Shown: positions 17,197 to 28,974, counted from the first letter of the stretch. The stretch is DNA of 64,000 bases from Streptomyces sp. 2114.4 (GCF_900187385.1 NZ_FYEY01000001.1:4712001-4776000); one strand, 5' to 3'. Translations and numbers: made by a program. The notes: generated from the letters alone by a model not told the origin.

Positions 17197-17835
17197 TCAG
17201 TGACCGCTGTGCGCCGACGACGAGGGGGAGCCGGACGGGGAGGCCGCACCGGACGGCTTGCCCGACTGCGACGGCTTGGCGGAGCCGGACGGAGAAGCCG
17301 AGCCGGACGGCTGCGGCAGCTGCGAGGGACCGTAGCCCTCGAAGAAGTTCTTCGCGGGGACGACGTAGGAGCTGGCCTTCACCTTGCCGAGCGAGGTGAA
17401 GGTGAAGGTCAGGGGCTGCACGTTCCCGTCCTTGACGGCGTCGCGGCCGCTGGCCAGGACGGCCGAGGCGTTGTCCTTGCCGCCGATCACCACGGAGCCC
17501 CCGGCCGGCACGGTGATCGGGCCCGAGCCGCCGCCGGCCGGCGAGAGCTTGGCCGACTGGCCGGTGCCGTCGACCGAGATCCCGGTCAGCTTCTGGTCCT
17601 TGTCGCCGTTGTTGAACACCGTCGCGGCCACCACGGCCGGGCCCTTGGCGTTCACATCGGGCTGGGTGATCACGTTGATGTTCTGGATCTTGATGCCGTC
17701 GACGGAGGTCGCGGCGTTGTCCGGCTTGACCTGCAGCGTCTGGGCTTCGTTCCCGGCCCCGCAGGCGGACAGCGTGGCGATCGAGAGCGAAAGGACGGTG
17801 GCGGCGAGGACGCCGCGTCGAAGGCTGCGGCTCAC
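17197..17835 (-). CDS. lipoprotein of unknown function (DUF461-like)
   Basis: 212 residues from the GTG at 17835, chosen because AAGGAGA lies upstream and the product then begins with a clean lipoprotein signal: basic MSRSLRRG, a hydrophobic stretch and the lipobox LSAC with Cys25. The mature part contains an immunoglobulin-like beta domain (VVAATVFNNGDKDQKLTGIS), a feature of DUF461 proteins related to copper-chaperone folds, though no Met/His metal site is obvious. The last 40 residues are Pro/Ser/Gly repeats, a cell-wall-spanning tail. It is conserved next to phoP in Streptomyces; function unknown. Confidence 0.85.
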   Translation of the reverse strand: MSRSLRRGVLAATVLSLSIATLSACGAGNEAQTLQVKPDNAATSVDGIKIQNINVITQPDVNAKGPAVVAATVFNNGDKDQKLTGISVDGTGQSAKLSPAGGGSGPITVPAGGSVVIGGKDNASAVLASGRDAVKDGNVQPLTFTFTSLGKVKASSYVVPAKNFFEGYGPSQLPQPSGSASPSGSAKPSQSGKPSGAASPSGSPSSSAHSGH

Positions 17836-18720
17836 GGCGGCGGCATCTCCTTGACGAGCTACGGCGGCCGAACGTTCGTGCCCGGTCGCGGATGGGCGGC
17901 TGGGGCGGCCCTGCGTACGCGTCATGACGACGGGTGCGTTAAGCCGCCCTAAGGGTGTGTCAGCGCCGCTAGGTTACCGAGCCGTCCTCGCGCCGCCGCA
18001 CCCGACCCGCCCCCAGCGCGCTCGACGGCCCGCCACCGCCGTCCGGGCCCGGTTTTCCGGCCCCCGAAGCGGATGCCGCCACGGAAACCTGACGGTGGAT
18101 CAAGAGGCGGTGGTGCAAGCTCCGCCGGGCAGCGGCCGGGAGAACCCGCCGGACAACACGCCCGGCCGCACCCCGGACTGCGACTGTGAACACCCACTGC
18201 GATCACCCACTGTGATCACCCACTGCGATCACCCGCCGAGATCCCCCGAGATCGTTCTCAAGAACCGGGATCGCCCTCCGGAACGGGGAAGGGATATTCG
18301 GCAAGCGGCCGTTCGGGTGGAGGCCCGTGCGTTTCTCGCCGGGGAAAAGCAGTATTCGCAGGGAATGTGAAGGCCTCGCGGAATTGATCACCCTCTTCGG
18401 GATGCCGGATCGTGATCAATTCAGGAATCGTCCGCGAAGGACCGGGAGCAGCCGAACGGAGTAGCGGAACTCGCTCATCTGGATCTACACGAAGCGGGAC
18501 ATTCCGCCTGTCGATCTCCGCGCTCCCGGTATGTGACGGGCGGGTTTCCGCTCACCCGTGCAGCCCCTCCGACCTGCGAATACCCGCCTTCCGGGACCCT
18601 TTGCAGCACGTTCCGGTCGTGGTTGTCAAGCCCCGAGATATGCCCTGACCTGCGAAAACGCCATTCAGAACGGTCCGTTCCCGTGTTAGCATGGATAGCC
18701 ACGGAAGGGGTACCTGTCAC
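17836..18720. other. long intergenic region upstream of carD
   Basis: 885 bases with no convincing gene. A 13 bp unit CCCACTGCGATCA is repeated three times (18193-18231, one mismatch in the middle copy) and is followed by a degenerate fourth. GC content falls towards carD. A possible extended -10 element TAGCAT lies at 18687-18692, 28 bases before the carD start. The region is long enough to hold two promoters or a small RNA, but nothing specific can be called. Confidence 0.5.
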
Positions 18721-19203
18721 ATGACGTTCAAGGTTGGCGACACCGTGGTCTATCCCCATCACGGGGCCGCGCTGATCGAGGCCATCGAAACTCGCCAGAT
18801 CAAAGGCGTGGACAAGACCTACTTGGTGCTGAAGGTCGCCCAGGGCGACTTGACTGTTCGTGTTCCAGCGGACAATGCGGAGTTCGTCGGCGTACGCGAC
18901 GTGGTTGGCCAGGACGGGCTGGACCGGGTCTTCGAGGTGCTTCGCGCACCGTATGCCGAGGAGCCGACGAACTGGTCCCGTCGCTACAAGGCAAACCTCG
19001 AGAAGCTCGCCTCCGGTGACGTCATCAAGGTCGCCGAAGTGGTGCGTGACCTGTGGCGGCGTGAGCGAGAGCGCGGACTGTCCGCCGGTGAGAAGAGGAT
19101 GCTCGCGAAGGCGCGCCAGATTCTGGTGAGCGAGCTCGCCCTCGCGGAGAACACCAACGAGGACAAGGCCGAGGCCCTGCTCGACGAGGTACTCGCGTCC
19201 TGA
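18721..19203 (+). CDS. CarD-family RNA polymerase-binding regulator
   Basis: 160 residues. The N-terminal Tudor-like RNA-polymerase-interaction domain (MTFKVGDTVVYPHHGAA, residues 1-60) and the helical C-terminal DNA-binding domain with the conserved SRRYKANLEKLASGD segment are intact. CarD binds the beta subunit and stabilises open complexes at promoters, including rRNA promoters, and is usually essential in actinobacteria. GGAAGGGG upstream serves as ribosome site. It stands just before ispD, as in other Streptomyces, with a 408-base gap. Confidence 0.94.
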   Translation: MTFKVGDTVVYPHHGAALIEAIETRQIKGVDKTYLVLKVAQGDLTVRVPADNAEFVGVRDVVGQDGLDRVFEVLRAPYAEEPTNWSRRYKANLEKLASGDVIKVAEVVRDLWRRERERGLSAGEKRMLAKARQILVSELALAENTNEDKAEALLDEVLAS

Positions 19204-19611
19204 CGACGTATGCGTCGGCGAGATCCGGCGCAGCGACGACGTAGCAATGCCGCGGTGCCCGAGTGACGACCGTTTCCCAGTGAGGCGGCCTGTTGCCGGG
19301 CGCTGCGGCATATCTGCTGCTGTATCGGTCACGAGCTGCTGTGTCATGAGCCTCATGAACCGGGTCATGAGCTGTGTGACCTTGACATATGAGGTTGTGA
19401 CCTGCGGGGACCGGCAACTGCTGGCCCTGCGGTGTGTGCCGGGCCCGGGCAGTTGCCTCGACCGGTGTCACGGAAGGGGCCGGTCAAGGCGTCGCGCCCG
19501 GCACGTCCCCAGCCTCCGGCCGGGGCTACCCCCAGGGCCATACCCACCTCTCCCGAGGAAACAAACCTGTCTGCGTCAATTCCGGGCTCGCCCCGGACTC
19601 CGGAGCCATCG
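19204..19611. other. intergenic carD-ispD
   Basis: 408 bases without a convincing gene. TCATGA-type motifs recur at about 19346-19370, and a TTGACA hexamer at 19382-19387 could be a -35 element for ispD, although no good -10 box is seen at the right distance. Confidence 0.35.
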
Positions 19612-20358
19612 ATGCCAGATTCCTCCCGTCCGATCCGCACCGCCGTGGTGATCCCCGCCGCCGGCCGTGGTGTCCGGCTCGGTCCCGGCACCCCCAAGGC
19701 GCTGCGCGCGCTGGGCGGCACCCCCATGCTGGTGCACGCCGTCCGTGCGATGGCCGCCTCACGTGCCGTCTCGCTCATCGTGGTGGTCGCCCCGCCCGAC
19801 GGAGCCGCCGAGGTCAGCCACCTGCTCCACGAGCACCCGCTCGCCGAGCGCACCGACCTCCAGGTGGTTCCCGGCGGCGGAACCCGCCAGGAGTCCGTCC
19901 AGCTCGGGCTGGCCGCGCTTCCGGACACCATCGACGTCGTGCTGGTGCATGACGCCGCGCGCCCGCTGGTCCCGGTCGAGACCGTCGACGCGGTGATCGC
20001 CGCCGTACGCGACGGTGCGCCCGCCGTCGTCCCGGCGCTGCCGCTCGCCGACACCGTCAAGCAGGTCGACCCGCAGCCGCAGGGCGCCCCGGAGCCGGTG
20101 GTCGGCACCCCGGAGCGGGCCCTGCTGCGCGCCGTGCAGACCCCGCAGGGCTTCGACCTGGCGACCCTGCGCAAGGCCCATGACACCGTCGTCGAGGGCG
20201 AGGGCGCCACCGATGACGCCGGGCTGGTCGAACGGCTCGGGTCGCCGGTCGTGGTCGTCCCGGGGCACGAGGAAGCGTTCAAGGTGACCCGGCCGCTGGA
20301 CCTGGTCCTGGCCGAGGCCGTACTCGCCCGCAGGAGGGCCACCGATGGCTATGTCTGA
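19612..20358 (+). CDS. ispD: 2-C-methyl-D-erythritol 4-phosphate cytidylyltransferase
   Basis: 248 residues. IspD makes CDP-methylerythritol from MEP and CTP, the third step of the MEP isoprenoid pathway. The CTP-binding loop AVVIPAAGRGVRLG (about 11-24) with the following PKAL lysine, the GGGTRQESVQ motif and the VLVHDAARPLV motif are all present. The ATG at 19612 has CGGAG seven bases upstream; longer frames upstream have unlikely composition. Its end overlaps ispF by 14 bases, a strongly coupled pair. Confidence 0.95.
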   Translation: MPDSSRPIRTAVVIPAAGRGVRLGPGTPKALRALGGTPMLVHAVRAMAASRAVSLIVVVAPPDGAAEVSHLLHEHPLAERTDLQVVPGGGTRQESVQLGLAALPDTIDVVLVHDAARPLVPVETVDAVIAAVRDGAPAVVPALPLADTVKQVDPQPQGAPEPVVGTPERALLRAVQTPQGFDLATLRKAHDTVVEGEGATDDAGLVERLGSPVVVVPGHEEAFKVTRPLDLVLAEAVLARRRATDGYV

Positions 20359-20896
20359 GCAGACCGGACCCGAGTCCGCCGGGGCCGCCGCGGCCGGCGG
20401 CGCGCCCGTAGCCGTCCCCCTCGTCGGCATCGGCACGGATGTGCACGCCTTCGAGCAGGGCCGCGAGCTGTGGTGCGCCGGACTGCTCTGGGACGAGAAG
20501 GAGAGCGGCGGCTACGGCCTGGCCGGGCACAGTGACGGCGATGTCGCCGCACACGCCGCCTGCGACGCGCTGTTCTCGGCGGCCGGCGTCGGCGATCTGG
20601 GGGCGCACTTCGGCACCGGCCGCCCCGAATGGTCCGGGGCCTCCGGGGTGACGCTGCTCGCCGAGGCCGCCCGGATCGTCCGGGCCGAGGGCTTCACCAT
20701 CGGCAATGTCGCGGTGCAGGTCATCGGCGTCCGCCCGAAGGTCGGCAAGCGGCGGGAAGAGGCCCAGAAGGCGCTGTCGGCGGCCGTCGGCGCGCCGGTC
20801 GCGGTCTCCGGCACGACCTCGGACGGGCTGGGGCTGACCGGCCGCGCCGAGGGCCTGGCCGCGATCGCCACGGCGATCGTCTTCCGTACGGCCTGA
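20345..20896 (+). CDS. ispF: 2-C-methyl-D-erythritol 2,4-cyclodiphosphate synthase
   Basis: 183 residues. IspF cyclises CDP-ME 2-phosphate to ME-cPP. The zinc and substrate motifs are intact: GIGTDVHAF (about 28-36), the GHSDGDVAAHAACDAL helix start and GDLGAHF. The C-terminal GTTSDGLGLTGRAEGLAA closes the CMP site. The N-terminal 25 residues are an Ala/Gly-rich extension; translation could also begin at the methionine two codons on. It overlaps ispD and is followed by a strong hairpin. Confidence 0.95.
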   Translation: MAMSEQTGPESAGAAAAGGAPVAVPLVGIGTDVHAFEQGRELWCAGLLWDEKESGGYGLAGHSDGDVAAHAACDALFSAAGVGDLGAHFGTGRPEWSGASGVTLLAEAARIVRAEGFTIGNVAVQVIGVRPKVGKRREEAQKALSAAVGAPVAVSGTTSDGLGLTGRAEGLAAIATAIVFRTA

Positions 20897-20950
20897 ACCG
20901 GCGGGCGCGTCACCGGCGGGCGCGTCCGCCCTTGCGTGTGCGGCGCCTGC

Positions 20951-21000
20951 GTGCGGCGCCCGGCATCCCCCGTATGGCGTGGGAATGCCGGGCGCCGCAC
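20951..21000 (+). terminator. terminator after ispDF
   Basis: Perfect 16 bp stem GTGCGGCGCCCGGCAT (20951-20966) paired with 20985-21000, 18-base loop, 54 bases after ispF. Confidence 0.8.
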
Positions 21001-21061
21001 GGGTGTTGAGGGGAGGATCGGAGTATCCGTGTCCCCGGAAGGCCCGCAGGAAGGACCGCTC

Positions 21062-21466
21062 GTGACTGCCACCCTGTCCGACGACCTCAAGCAGCTCCTC
21101 GACACTCCGGTCTTCGTGACCGTGGCGACCATCCAGCCCGACGGCAGCCCCCAGGTCTCCCCGGTCTGGGTGAAGCGGGACGGCGGCGACCTGCTGATCT
21201 CGACGACCGTCGGCCGGCGCAAGGAGGCCAACCTCCGCCGCGATCCGCGGGTCACGGTCGTCGTCCAGCCCTTCGACGCCCCGTACACCTACGCCGAGGT
21301 CCGCGGCGCCGCCTCCCTCACCACCGAGGGCGGGCAGGAACTGATCGACGAGCTGTCGCGGAAGTACACCGGCAAGCCGTACGCCGAGTTCAACCCGGAG
21401 GCGGGCAAGGACGCCGAGCGGGTGGTCGTCCGGATCACGCCGCGTAAGGTGGTCGGCAGTATCTGA
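21062..21466 (+). CDS. PPOX-class F420-dependent oxidoreductase-like protein
   Basis: 134 residues forming one split-beta-barrel flavin/F420-binding domain. Recognisable parts are FVTVATIQPDGSPQVSPVWV (residues about 19-38), the LISTTVGRRKEANLRRDPRV cofactor-phosphate strand-helix and the C-terminal ITPRKVVGSI, the pattern of the F420-dependent TIGR03618 group. The reaction is unknown; many members reduce small unsaturated molecules. GTG 21062 is preferred because GAAGGA lies just upstream. Confidence 0.85.
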   Translation: MTATLSDDLKQLLDTPVFVTVATIQPDGSPQVSPVWVKRDGGDLLISTTVGRRKEANLRRDPRVTVVVQPFDAPYTYAEVRGAASLTTEGGQELIDELSRKYTGKPYAEFNPEAGKDAERVVVRITPRKVVGSI

Positions 21467-21472
21467 CGGGCT

Positions 21473-21496
21473 CGCCGCCCGCGCCGGAGGCGGCGA
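21473..21496 (+). terminator. weak hairpin after PPOX gene
   Basis: 8 bp stem TCGCCGCC / GGCGGCGA with an 8-base loop, 7 bases after the stop codon. No U-tract. Confidence 0.4.
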
Positions 21497-21588
21497 CACG
21501 TCCGGCGAACCGGACGCCGATGACGGATACGTCACCCTGTGGCCCAATGGGTCGCGGGGCACTGCCTCGTTCCGACTACCCTGGTTCC

Positions 21589-22983
<1,395 letters not shown>

Positions 22984-23111
22984 CCCCGGTCCCGCACCCC
23001 GCCGGCCACCCGGATTCGCCTCGCACGGTGGCCGCGGGCGACACTCAATCCATACGTACGTACCCACTCCACGTCGCGAGACGTCGAGAGCAGTGAAGAA
23101 ACAGGTGACCC

Positions 23112-24068
23112 ATGGCCGGCAACAGCCAGCGCAGGAACCGCCGCACGTCCAACAAGAAGGGCGCGCAGGTCGGCAGCGGCGGCAAGCGGCGCCGGGGCCT
23201 GGAGGGCAAGGGCCCGACCCCGCCCGCCTCCGCGCGCAAGGGACACGTCAAGAACCGCGTCGCCAACGCCCAGGCGAAGCAGGCCGCATCGCGCCGCCCG
23301 GCTCCGCGCCGCGGTGGTGCCAAGGGCACCGCCGAGCTGGTCGTCGGCCGTAACCCGGTCTTCGAGGCGCTGCGCGACGGCGTGCCCGCGACCACCCTCT
23401 ACGTCCAGCAGTTCATCGACACCGACGAGCGGGTGCGCGCCGCACTCCAGCTCGCCTCGGAGCGCGGCGACATCAACCTGATGGAGGCGCCGCGCCCCGA
23501 GCTGGACCGGATGACCAACGGCCTCAACCACCAGGGCATGGTCCTGCAGGTCCCGCCGTACGACTACGCCCACCCCGAGGACCTGGCCGCGGCCGCCTTC
23601 GACGACGGTGACGACCCGCTGATCGTCGCGCTCGACGGCGTCACCGACCCGCGCAACCTCGGCGCCGTGGTGCGCTCCGTGTGTGCCTTCGGCGGCCATG
23701 GCGTGGTCGTGCCGGAGCGCCGGGCGGCCGGGATGACGGCCGGCGCGTGGAAGACCTCGGCGGGCACCGCGGCCCGTACGCCGGTCGCGCGCGCCACCAA
23801 CCTGACCCGGACCCTGGAGTCGTACCAGAAGGCCGGTCTGACGGTCGTCGGGCTGGCCGCGGACGGCGAGCTGGAGCTGCAGGACGTCGAGGCGCTGGAC
23901 GGCCCGGTCGTCATCGTGGTCGGCAGCGAGGGCAAGGGCCTGTCGCGGCTGGTCGGCGAGACCTGTGACGTACGGGTGCGGATCCCGATGCCGGGCGGCG
24001 CGGAGTCGCTGAACGCCGGTGTCGCGGCCGGTGTCGTCCTGTGGGAAGCGGCGCGCCGCCGCGGCTGA
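23112..24068 (+). CDS. rlmB: 23S rRNA (guanosine-2'-O-)-methyltransferase RlmB-like
   Basis: 318 residues of the SPOUT/TrmH family. The first 75 residues are a lysine/arginine-rich tail typical of actinobacterial members and likely to touch rRNA. Then come the small RNA-binding domain (VVGRNPVFEALRDG) and the trefoil-knot SPOUT motifs: NLGAVVRSV (motif 1, about 183), VIVVGSEGKGLSRLV (motif 2, about 267) and IPMPGGAESLNAGVAAGVVLWEA (motif 3). It methylates the 2'-OH of a conserved 23S rRNA guanosine. The adjacency to cysS is conserved in actinobacteria. Confidence 0.93.
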   Translation: MAGNSQRRNRRTSNKKGAQVGSGGKRRRGLEGKGPTPPASARKGHVKNRVANAQAKQAASRRPAPRRGGAKGTAELVVGRNPVFEALRDGVPATTLYVQQFIDTDERVRAALQLASERGDINLMEAPRPELDRMTNGLNHQGMVLQVPPYDYAHPEDLAAAAFDDGDDPLIVALDGVTDPRNLGAVVRSVCAFGGHGVVVPERRAAGMTAGAWKTSAGTAARTPVARATNLTRTLESYQKAGLTVVGLAADGELELQDVEALDGPVVIVVGSEGKGLSRLVGETCDVRVRIPMPGGAESLNAGVAAGVVLWEAARRRG

Positions 24069-24076
24069 GTCCCCGG

Positions 24077-24119
24077 GTGCCCCGGGGCCGGTGCGTACCT
24101 GTGCCACACCCCGGGGCAC
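24077..24119 (+). terminator. terminator after rlmB
   Basis: Perfect 11 bp stem GTGCCCCGGGG (24077-24087) with CCCCGGGGCAC (24109-24119), loop 21 bases, starting 9 bases after the stop. Confidence 0.7.
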
Positions 24120-24246
24120 GACCTGACCCTCCGTGCCGCCTCCCGTGTCCCGCAGGGCGTCTGCGCCGTCTCCCCTGATCCTTTGACGGGTCTCGGACAG
24201 ATCGACCCGGTCAAGGCAGTGTCTTAACCGGGGGTCACTCGGTTAG

Positions 24247-25887
24247 ATGAGCGTGGACACCAGAACACCCCGCACACCTACGGGGGGACGCTCGCCGGGC
24301 TTCGATGACGAGCCGGGCCTGAGCTCGGTCAAGGTGCCGTGCGATCCCGCGCAGGTCATCGTCAACCACGCCAGCTTCCGCGTACAGCTCGCCGCGCCCG
24401 CGGCGCGCGGCGCCCTGGCCGACGCCGCGCACATCCCCGCCCTCCGCGGCCCGGCCGCCGGCGCCAGACGCCGGGCGCCCGTGGTGTGGAGCGGCCGCAC
24501 CGAACCGGGCGGCACGGCCGGCGCCACCACCCAACTCCTGCACGCGGTGCGCGACGCGGGCGTCGGCCTCGACGGCGGCCAGGGCGAGGACGTCGGCACG
24601 ACCCAGGTCCTGCCCCGGGTCCGCCTCGGCGACGCCGCCCCCGCCACGACCGTGATCGGCCAGCGCGGCCCCGCCGACTCCGACCGCACCCCGCTGCTGC
24701 GCGGCGTACGCCCCGTCGGCAGCGCGTACGGCGACACCTACCAGGACCACCCCTACCGCAGCCCCTACGGCGACCGCGGCCCCACCGACGACGGGTACGA
24801 CGACGACCCGTTCCAGGCACCGGACGGCTACGACCCCGGCGCCAAGCGGCGCGGCACCGACAGCGTGCGGCACGCGTACTACCCGGGCCGCCGGATGAAC
24901 CTCGGCGTCGTCCTGCTGCCGCTGCGCATCTTCCTCGGCCTGATCTCTGTCTACGCCGGCATGGGCAAGCTCTGCGACCCCGTCTACTTCGACGGCGGTG
25001 AGCGGGGCTCGATGGTCAAGTGGCTGCTGTCGCTCGACCCCTGGGCGCTGGCCGTGCCGCTGCGCGACTTCGCCGTCTCGCACCCCGTCGGCGCCGGTCT
25101 GACCGTCGCCTTCCTCCAGGTCGTCGTCGGCGTCCTGACGATCTGCGGACTGTGGCAGCGGGTCGCCGCGTCCATCGGCGCGCTGCTCTCCGCGGTGCTG
25201 CTGATGACCGTCAGCTGGCGCACCCTCCCCGCCTACGACGCCCCCGACATCATCTACCTCGCCGCCTGGAGCCCGCTGATCATCGCGGGTGCGCCCGTCT
25301 ACTCCATGGACGGGCGGCTGGCCGGCGAGGCCTGGCGGCGTCTCGGCCCCCGCGTCGAGGTGGCCGACCTGCGGCGCCGGGTGCTGCGCCGCGGCGCGGT
25401 GATGACGGCGGTGGTGGCCGGACTGACCCTGCTGATCGGCTCGCTGCTCGGCGGCGCCGTACGCTCCGCGACGGTCGCGACCGTCCCGCGGCCCGGCGAG
25501 CCCGCCATCAACAACCTCCCCGGCTCCCCGCTGCCCCGCCCGGACAAGCACACCGCCCGGCCCGGCCAGCGCCACAAGGGCAGCGCCGCACCGCGCCCCG
25601 GCACCCCCTCGGCAAACGCCTCGCACAAGGCCCGTAAGCCCGGCACCCCGTCCGCGTCGACCTCCGGCACGGGACGGTCGGCGGGCAGCGGCAGCGGCCT
25701 CTCCCAGCAGCCGGGAGCGACCACCAGCGCACCCCAGCAGACCGTGCCGACCCGCGAGCCGGTACCGACCCATGTGCCGACCTCGGCGGGCGGCACCGGC
25801 GGCGGCACCACCGGCACCGGAAGCACCGGTTCCAGCGGCTCCGGCGGCGACTCCGGGGGAGGGAGCCTCGGCGGGCTTCTGGGCTGA
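24247..25887 (+). CDS. DoxX-family membrane protein with long tails
   Basis: 546 residues. Residues about 1-215 are cytoplasmic, rich in Gly, Asp and Arg. The DoxX core (about 220-410) contains four membrane segments, the first with the family hallmark LISVYAGMGKLCDP, followed by a fifth hydrophobic segment near 380-400. The last 130 residues are a disordered Pro/Ser/Thr/Gly tail, presumably outside the cell. DoxX-like proteins take part in membrane redox functions, but no activity can be assigned here. It is conserved after rlmB in Streptomyces. Confidence 0.85.
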   Translation: MSVDTRTPRTPTGGRSPGFDDEPGLSSVKVPCDPAQVIVNHASFRVQLAAPAARGALADAAHIPALRGPAAGARRRAPVVWSGRTEPGGTAGATTQLLHAVRDAGVGLDGGQGEDVGTTQVLPRVRLGDAAPATTVIGQRGPADSDRTPLLRGVRPVGSAYGDTYQDHPYRSPYGDRGPTDDGYDDDPFQAPDGYDPGAKRRGTDSVRHAYYPGRRMNLGVVLLPLRIFLGLISVYAGMGKLCDPVYFDGGERGSMVKWLLSLDPWALAVPLRDFAVSHPVGAGLTVAFLQVVVGVLTICGLWQRVAASIGALLSAVLLMTVSWRTLPAYDAPDIIYLAAWSPLIIAGAPVYSMDGRLAGEAWRRLGPRVEVADLRRRVLRRGAVMTAVVAGLTLLIGSLLGGAVRSATVATVPRPGEPAINNLPGSPLPRPDKHTARPGQRHKGSAAPRPGTPSANASHKARKPGTPSASTSGTGRSAGSGSGLSQQPGATTSAPQQTVPTREPVPTHVPTSAGGTGGGTTGTGSTGSSGSGGDSGGGSLGGLLG

Positions 25888-26165
25888 CGGGGGTCTTTGC
25901 GCCTGTTGCCCGTTCCTGTACCCGTCCCCGATCGTCCCGCTTTCCGTACGGTTCGGATCCACCGGCCGTGACGGGGAGGGGAGCGGTCGGGGACAGGTGC
26001 GTGTGGGGCGGGTGGAGAGCGGGGCGGGTGCGGAGAGCGCGGCGGGCGGCAGGGGAGGGAACGTGCCTGCCGGGGCTGCGTGCCTGCGGGGGCCTGAGGG
26101 GGCCTGAGGGGCCTGGGGAGGGAGCCGGCGCCCTGGGGCTGGTGGGGGCTGGTCGCCCCTCTTCC

Positions 26166-26894
26166 TCAACCTCCGTGCGCGCTCAGTTCCTTGGCGGCCT
26201 CGCTGAGGTCCTTGGCCGTGTCGATGGCACGCCAGTAGGCGCCCTGAGGGAGCGGGAAACCGGCGAGCCGGCGTTCGCGGGCGAGGCGCGGGAAGGTGGT
26301 GCGCTCATGGTCGCCGCGGTCGGGCAGGAGCCCCCTGAACGCGGCGGAGAAGACATAGACGCCGGCGTTGATGAGATACGGCGAGGGCGGCGACTCGATG
26401 AAGTCCAGGACGTGTCCGAACGCGTCGGTCTCCACGGCACCCCAGGGGATACGGGGACGGGCCAGCGCGAGGGTGGCCTCGGCATCGCGCTCGTGATGGA
26501 AGGCGGCCATCTCCCGGAGCGGGAAGCGGGTCCAGATGTCGCCGTTGGTGGCGTACCAGGGCTCGTCCGGGCGGGGGAGGGAGCCGGCGGCGTACTTCAG
26601 GCCGCCGCCGCGGCCCAGCGGCTCGGTCTCGACAACGGTCGTGACGCGCAACGGCAGTTGGGCCCGGTCCAGCCACTCCTGGAGTACCCCGGCCAGGTGC
26701 CCGCAGGAAACGACGGCGTCCGTGACGCCCTCCTCGGCCAGCCAGTTCAGCTGGTGGCCGATGATCGGGGTCCCGGTGCCGGGAATCTCGACCATCGGCT
26801 TGGGGCGGTCGTCGGTGTACGGGCGGAGACGTGCGCCCTGGCCGCCGGCCAGGACCACGGCCTGCGTGGGGTGAGGATGCCGGTCACCTGTCAT
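26166..26894 (-). CDS. nucleotidyltransferase (sugar-1-phosphate type)
   Basis: 242 residues. The N-terminal signature AVVLAGGQGARLRPYTDDRPKPMVEI (in parts: LAGGQGARLRPYT, then RPKPMV) is that of NDP-sugar pyrophosphorylases of the RmlA/GMPP fold. The metal Asp lies in YATNGDIWT (about 116-124), and LINAGVYVF completes the sugar site. The short length, without a beta-helix or hexapeptide tail, suggests a simple monofunctional enzyme. Product unknown. The ATG at 26894 is preferred over a GTG three codons upstream. Confidence 0.85.
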   Translation of the reverse strand: MTGDRHPHPTQAVVLAGGQGARLRPYTDDRPKPMVEIPGTGTPIIGHQLNWLAEEGVTDAVVSCGHLAGVLQEWLDRAQLPLRVTTVVETEPLGRGGGLKYAAGSLPRPDEPWYATNGDIWTRFPLREMAAFHHERDAEATLALARPRIPWGAVETDAFGHVLDFIESPPSPYLINAGVYVFSAAFRGLLPDRGDHERTTFPRLARERRLAGFPLPQGAYWRAIDTAKDLSEAAKELSAHGG

Positions 26895-26924
26895 GGATCG
26901 CACCCTATGCGGTGCGAGCAGGGG

Positions 26925-27341
26925 TCACTGGGCGGCGGCGACGCCGGTGGCGAAGGAGGTGTCGCAGACCGGGCGGGAGAAGGCCTGAGCGCGGTGTGCG
27001 GCCCCGTACTTGGCGACCGCGGCACGGCCGAGGTCACGGGCGATGGAGACGCAGTGCTTGGCCAGCGAGGGCCGCTTGGTGGTCGCCTCCTGGAGGTGGG
27101 TCAGGGCGACGCCCGGATCCTTCTCCTGGAGCTCGACCAGGAGCCGCTTGCGCAGGGCCTCCTGGGGGGCGAGCGGGCCGGCCTTGGTGGAGACCCTTCC
27201 GGACGATGCGGTCAGCACCTGGGAGTCGGTGGCCGTCGATGCCCACGGAACCCGGGTGACCGCGAGGGTTCCGGAGAGCACGAGGACGACGGGGAGGACG
27301 AGGGCGAGAGTTCTGCCGATGCGGCGGGCTGCGGAGTTCAC
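26925..27341 (-). CDS. secreted or membrane-anchored small protein
   Basis: 138 residues, GTG start. The N-terminal RRIGRTLALVLPVVLVLSGTLAV is a signal peptide or membrane anchor. The rest is a compact helical domain with two cysteines (KHCVSIARDLG, RPVCDTSFATG) that could form a disulphide outside the cell. It lies 30 bases upstream of the nucleotidyltransferase start on the same strand, so the two are likely cotranscribed. Function is unknown. The same gene order occurs in S. coelicolor. Confidence 0.75.
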   Translation of the reverse strand: MNSAARRIGRTLALVLPVVLVLSGTLAVTRVPWASTATDSQVLTASSGRVSTKAGPLAPQEALRKRLLVELQEKDPGVALTHLQEATTKRPSLAKHCVSIARDLGRAAVAKYGAAHRAQAFSRPVCDTSFATGVAAAQ

Positions 27342-27553
27342 GGTCGAGATGGTAGCGAGGAGTGATGATTTGGCGACATTTGGTCACCTGATCGAGGGAT
27401 GCAATGGCTCGCCGGTGCGGTTTCGAAGTTGACGCACGGATACGAAAAGCACGGTTATGCCCCTATGGTGCCGAGTTGGCGTCATGCCTTCATGCCGTCA
27501 TGGTGCCGAGTTGGCATCATGACGTCGCGGCGCCATGCCGCGGGGCACAACGC
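27342..27553. other. intergenic with imperfect direct repeat
   Basis: No gene seen. ATGGTGCCGAGTTGGC occurs twice, at 27465-27480 and 27500-27515, each followed by a near-identical CRTCATG. It could be an operator pair for the divergent secreted-protein gene or chance duplication. Confidence 0.4.
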
Positions 27554-27601
27554 AGCGGCGGCGGTAGCGGGTACTGCGTACTACCCGCTACCGCCGCCGC
27601 T
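27554..27601 (-). terminator. 20 bp-stem terminator after msiK
   Basis: Perfect 20 bp stem (27554-27573 with 27582-27601), 8-base loop, 60 bases beyond the msiK stop. One of the strongest hairpins in the window. Confidence 0.85.
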
Positions 27602-27661
27602 CTCACACATCACTCATCCCGTATCGGCCGGGTCGGAGCCGGCGCCGGCCCGGGGCACGTA

Positions 27662-28798
<1,137 letters not shown>

Positions 28799-28857
28799 GG
28801 TGAAAGTCCCTTCACCGGCAGGAACGTGCCGGACGATCCGAGTAAAAGGAGTGGTGT

Positions 28858-28875
28858 AGTCCACTGATATGGACT
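28858..28875. promoter_or_regulatory. palindromic operator candidate upstream of msiK
   Basis: AGTCCA-6-TGGACT, a perfect 6+6 palindrome 60-77 bases upstream of the msiK start. Its form recalls GntR-type sites such as the DasR dre element, but it is not a close match. Confidence 0.45.
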
Positions 28876-28974
28876 CTCCGTGACGCTACCCGCAGCCGCC
28901 CCCGGTGTCAGTAGCCCTGCACTCACCATTTTGGGAACGGCACCCGTCCCACCTGGGTACACTGCTTCACGCAC

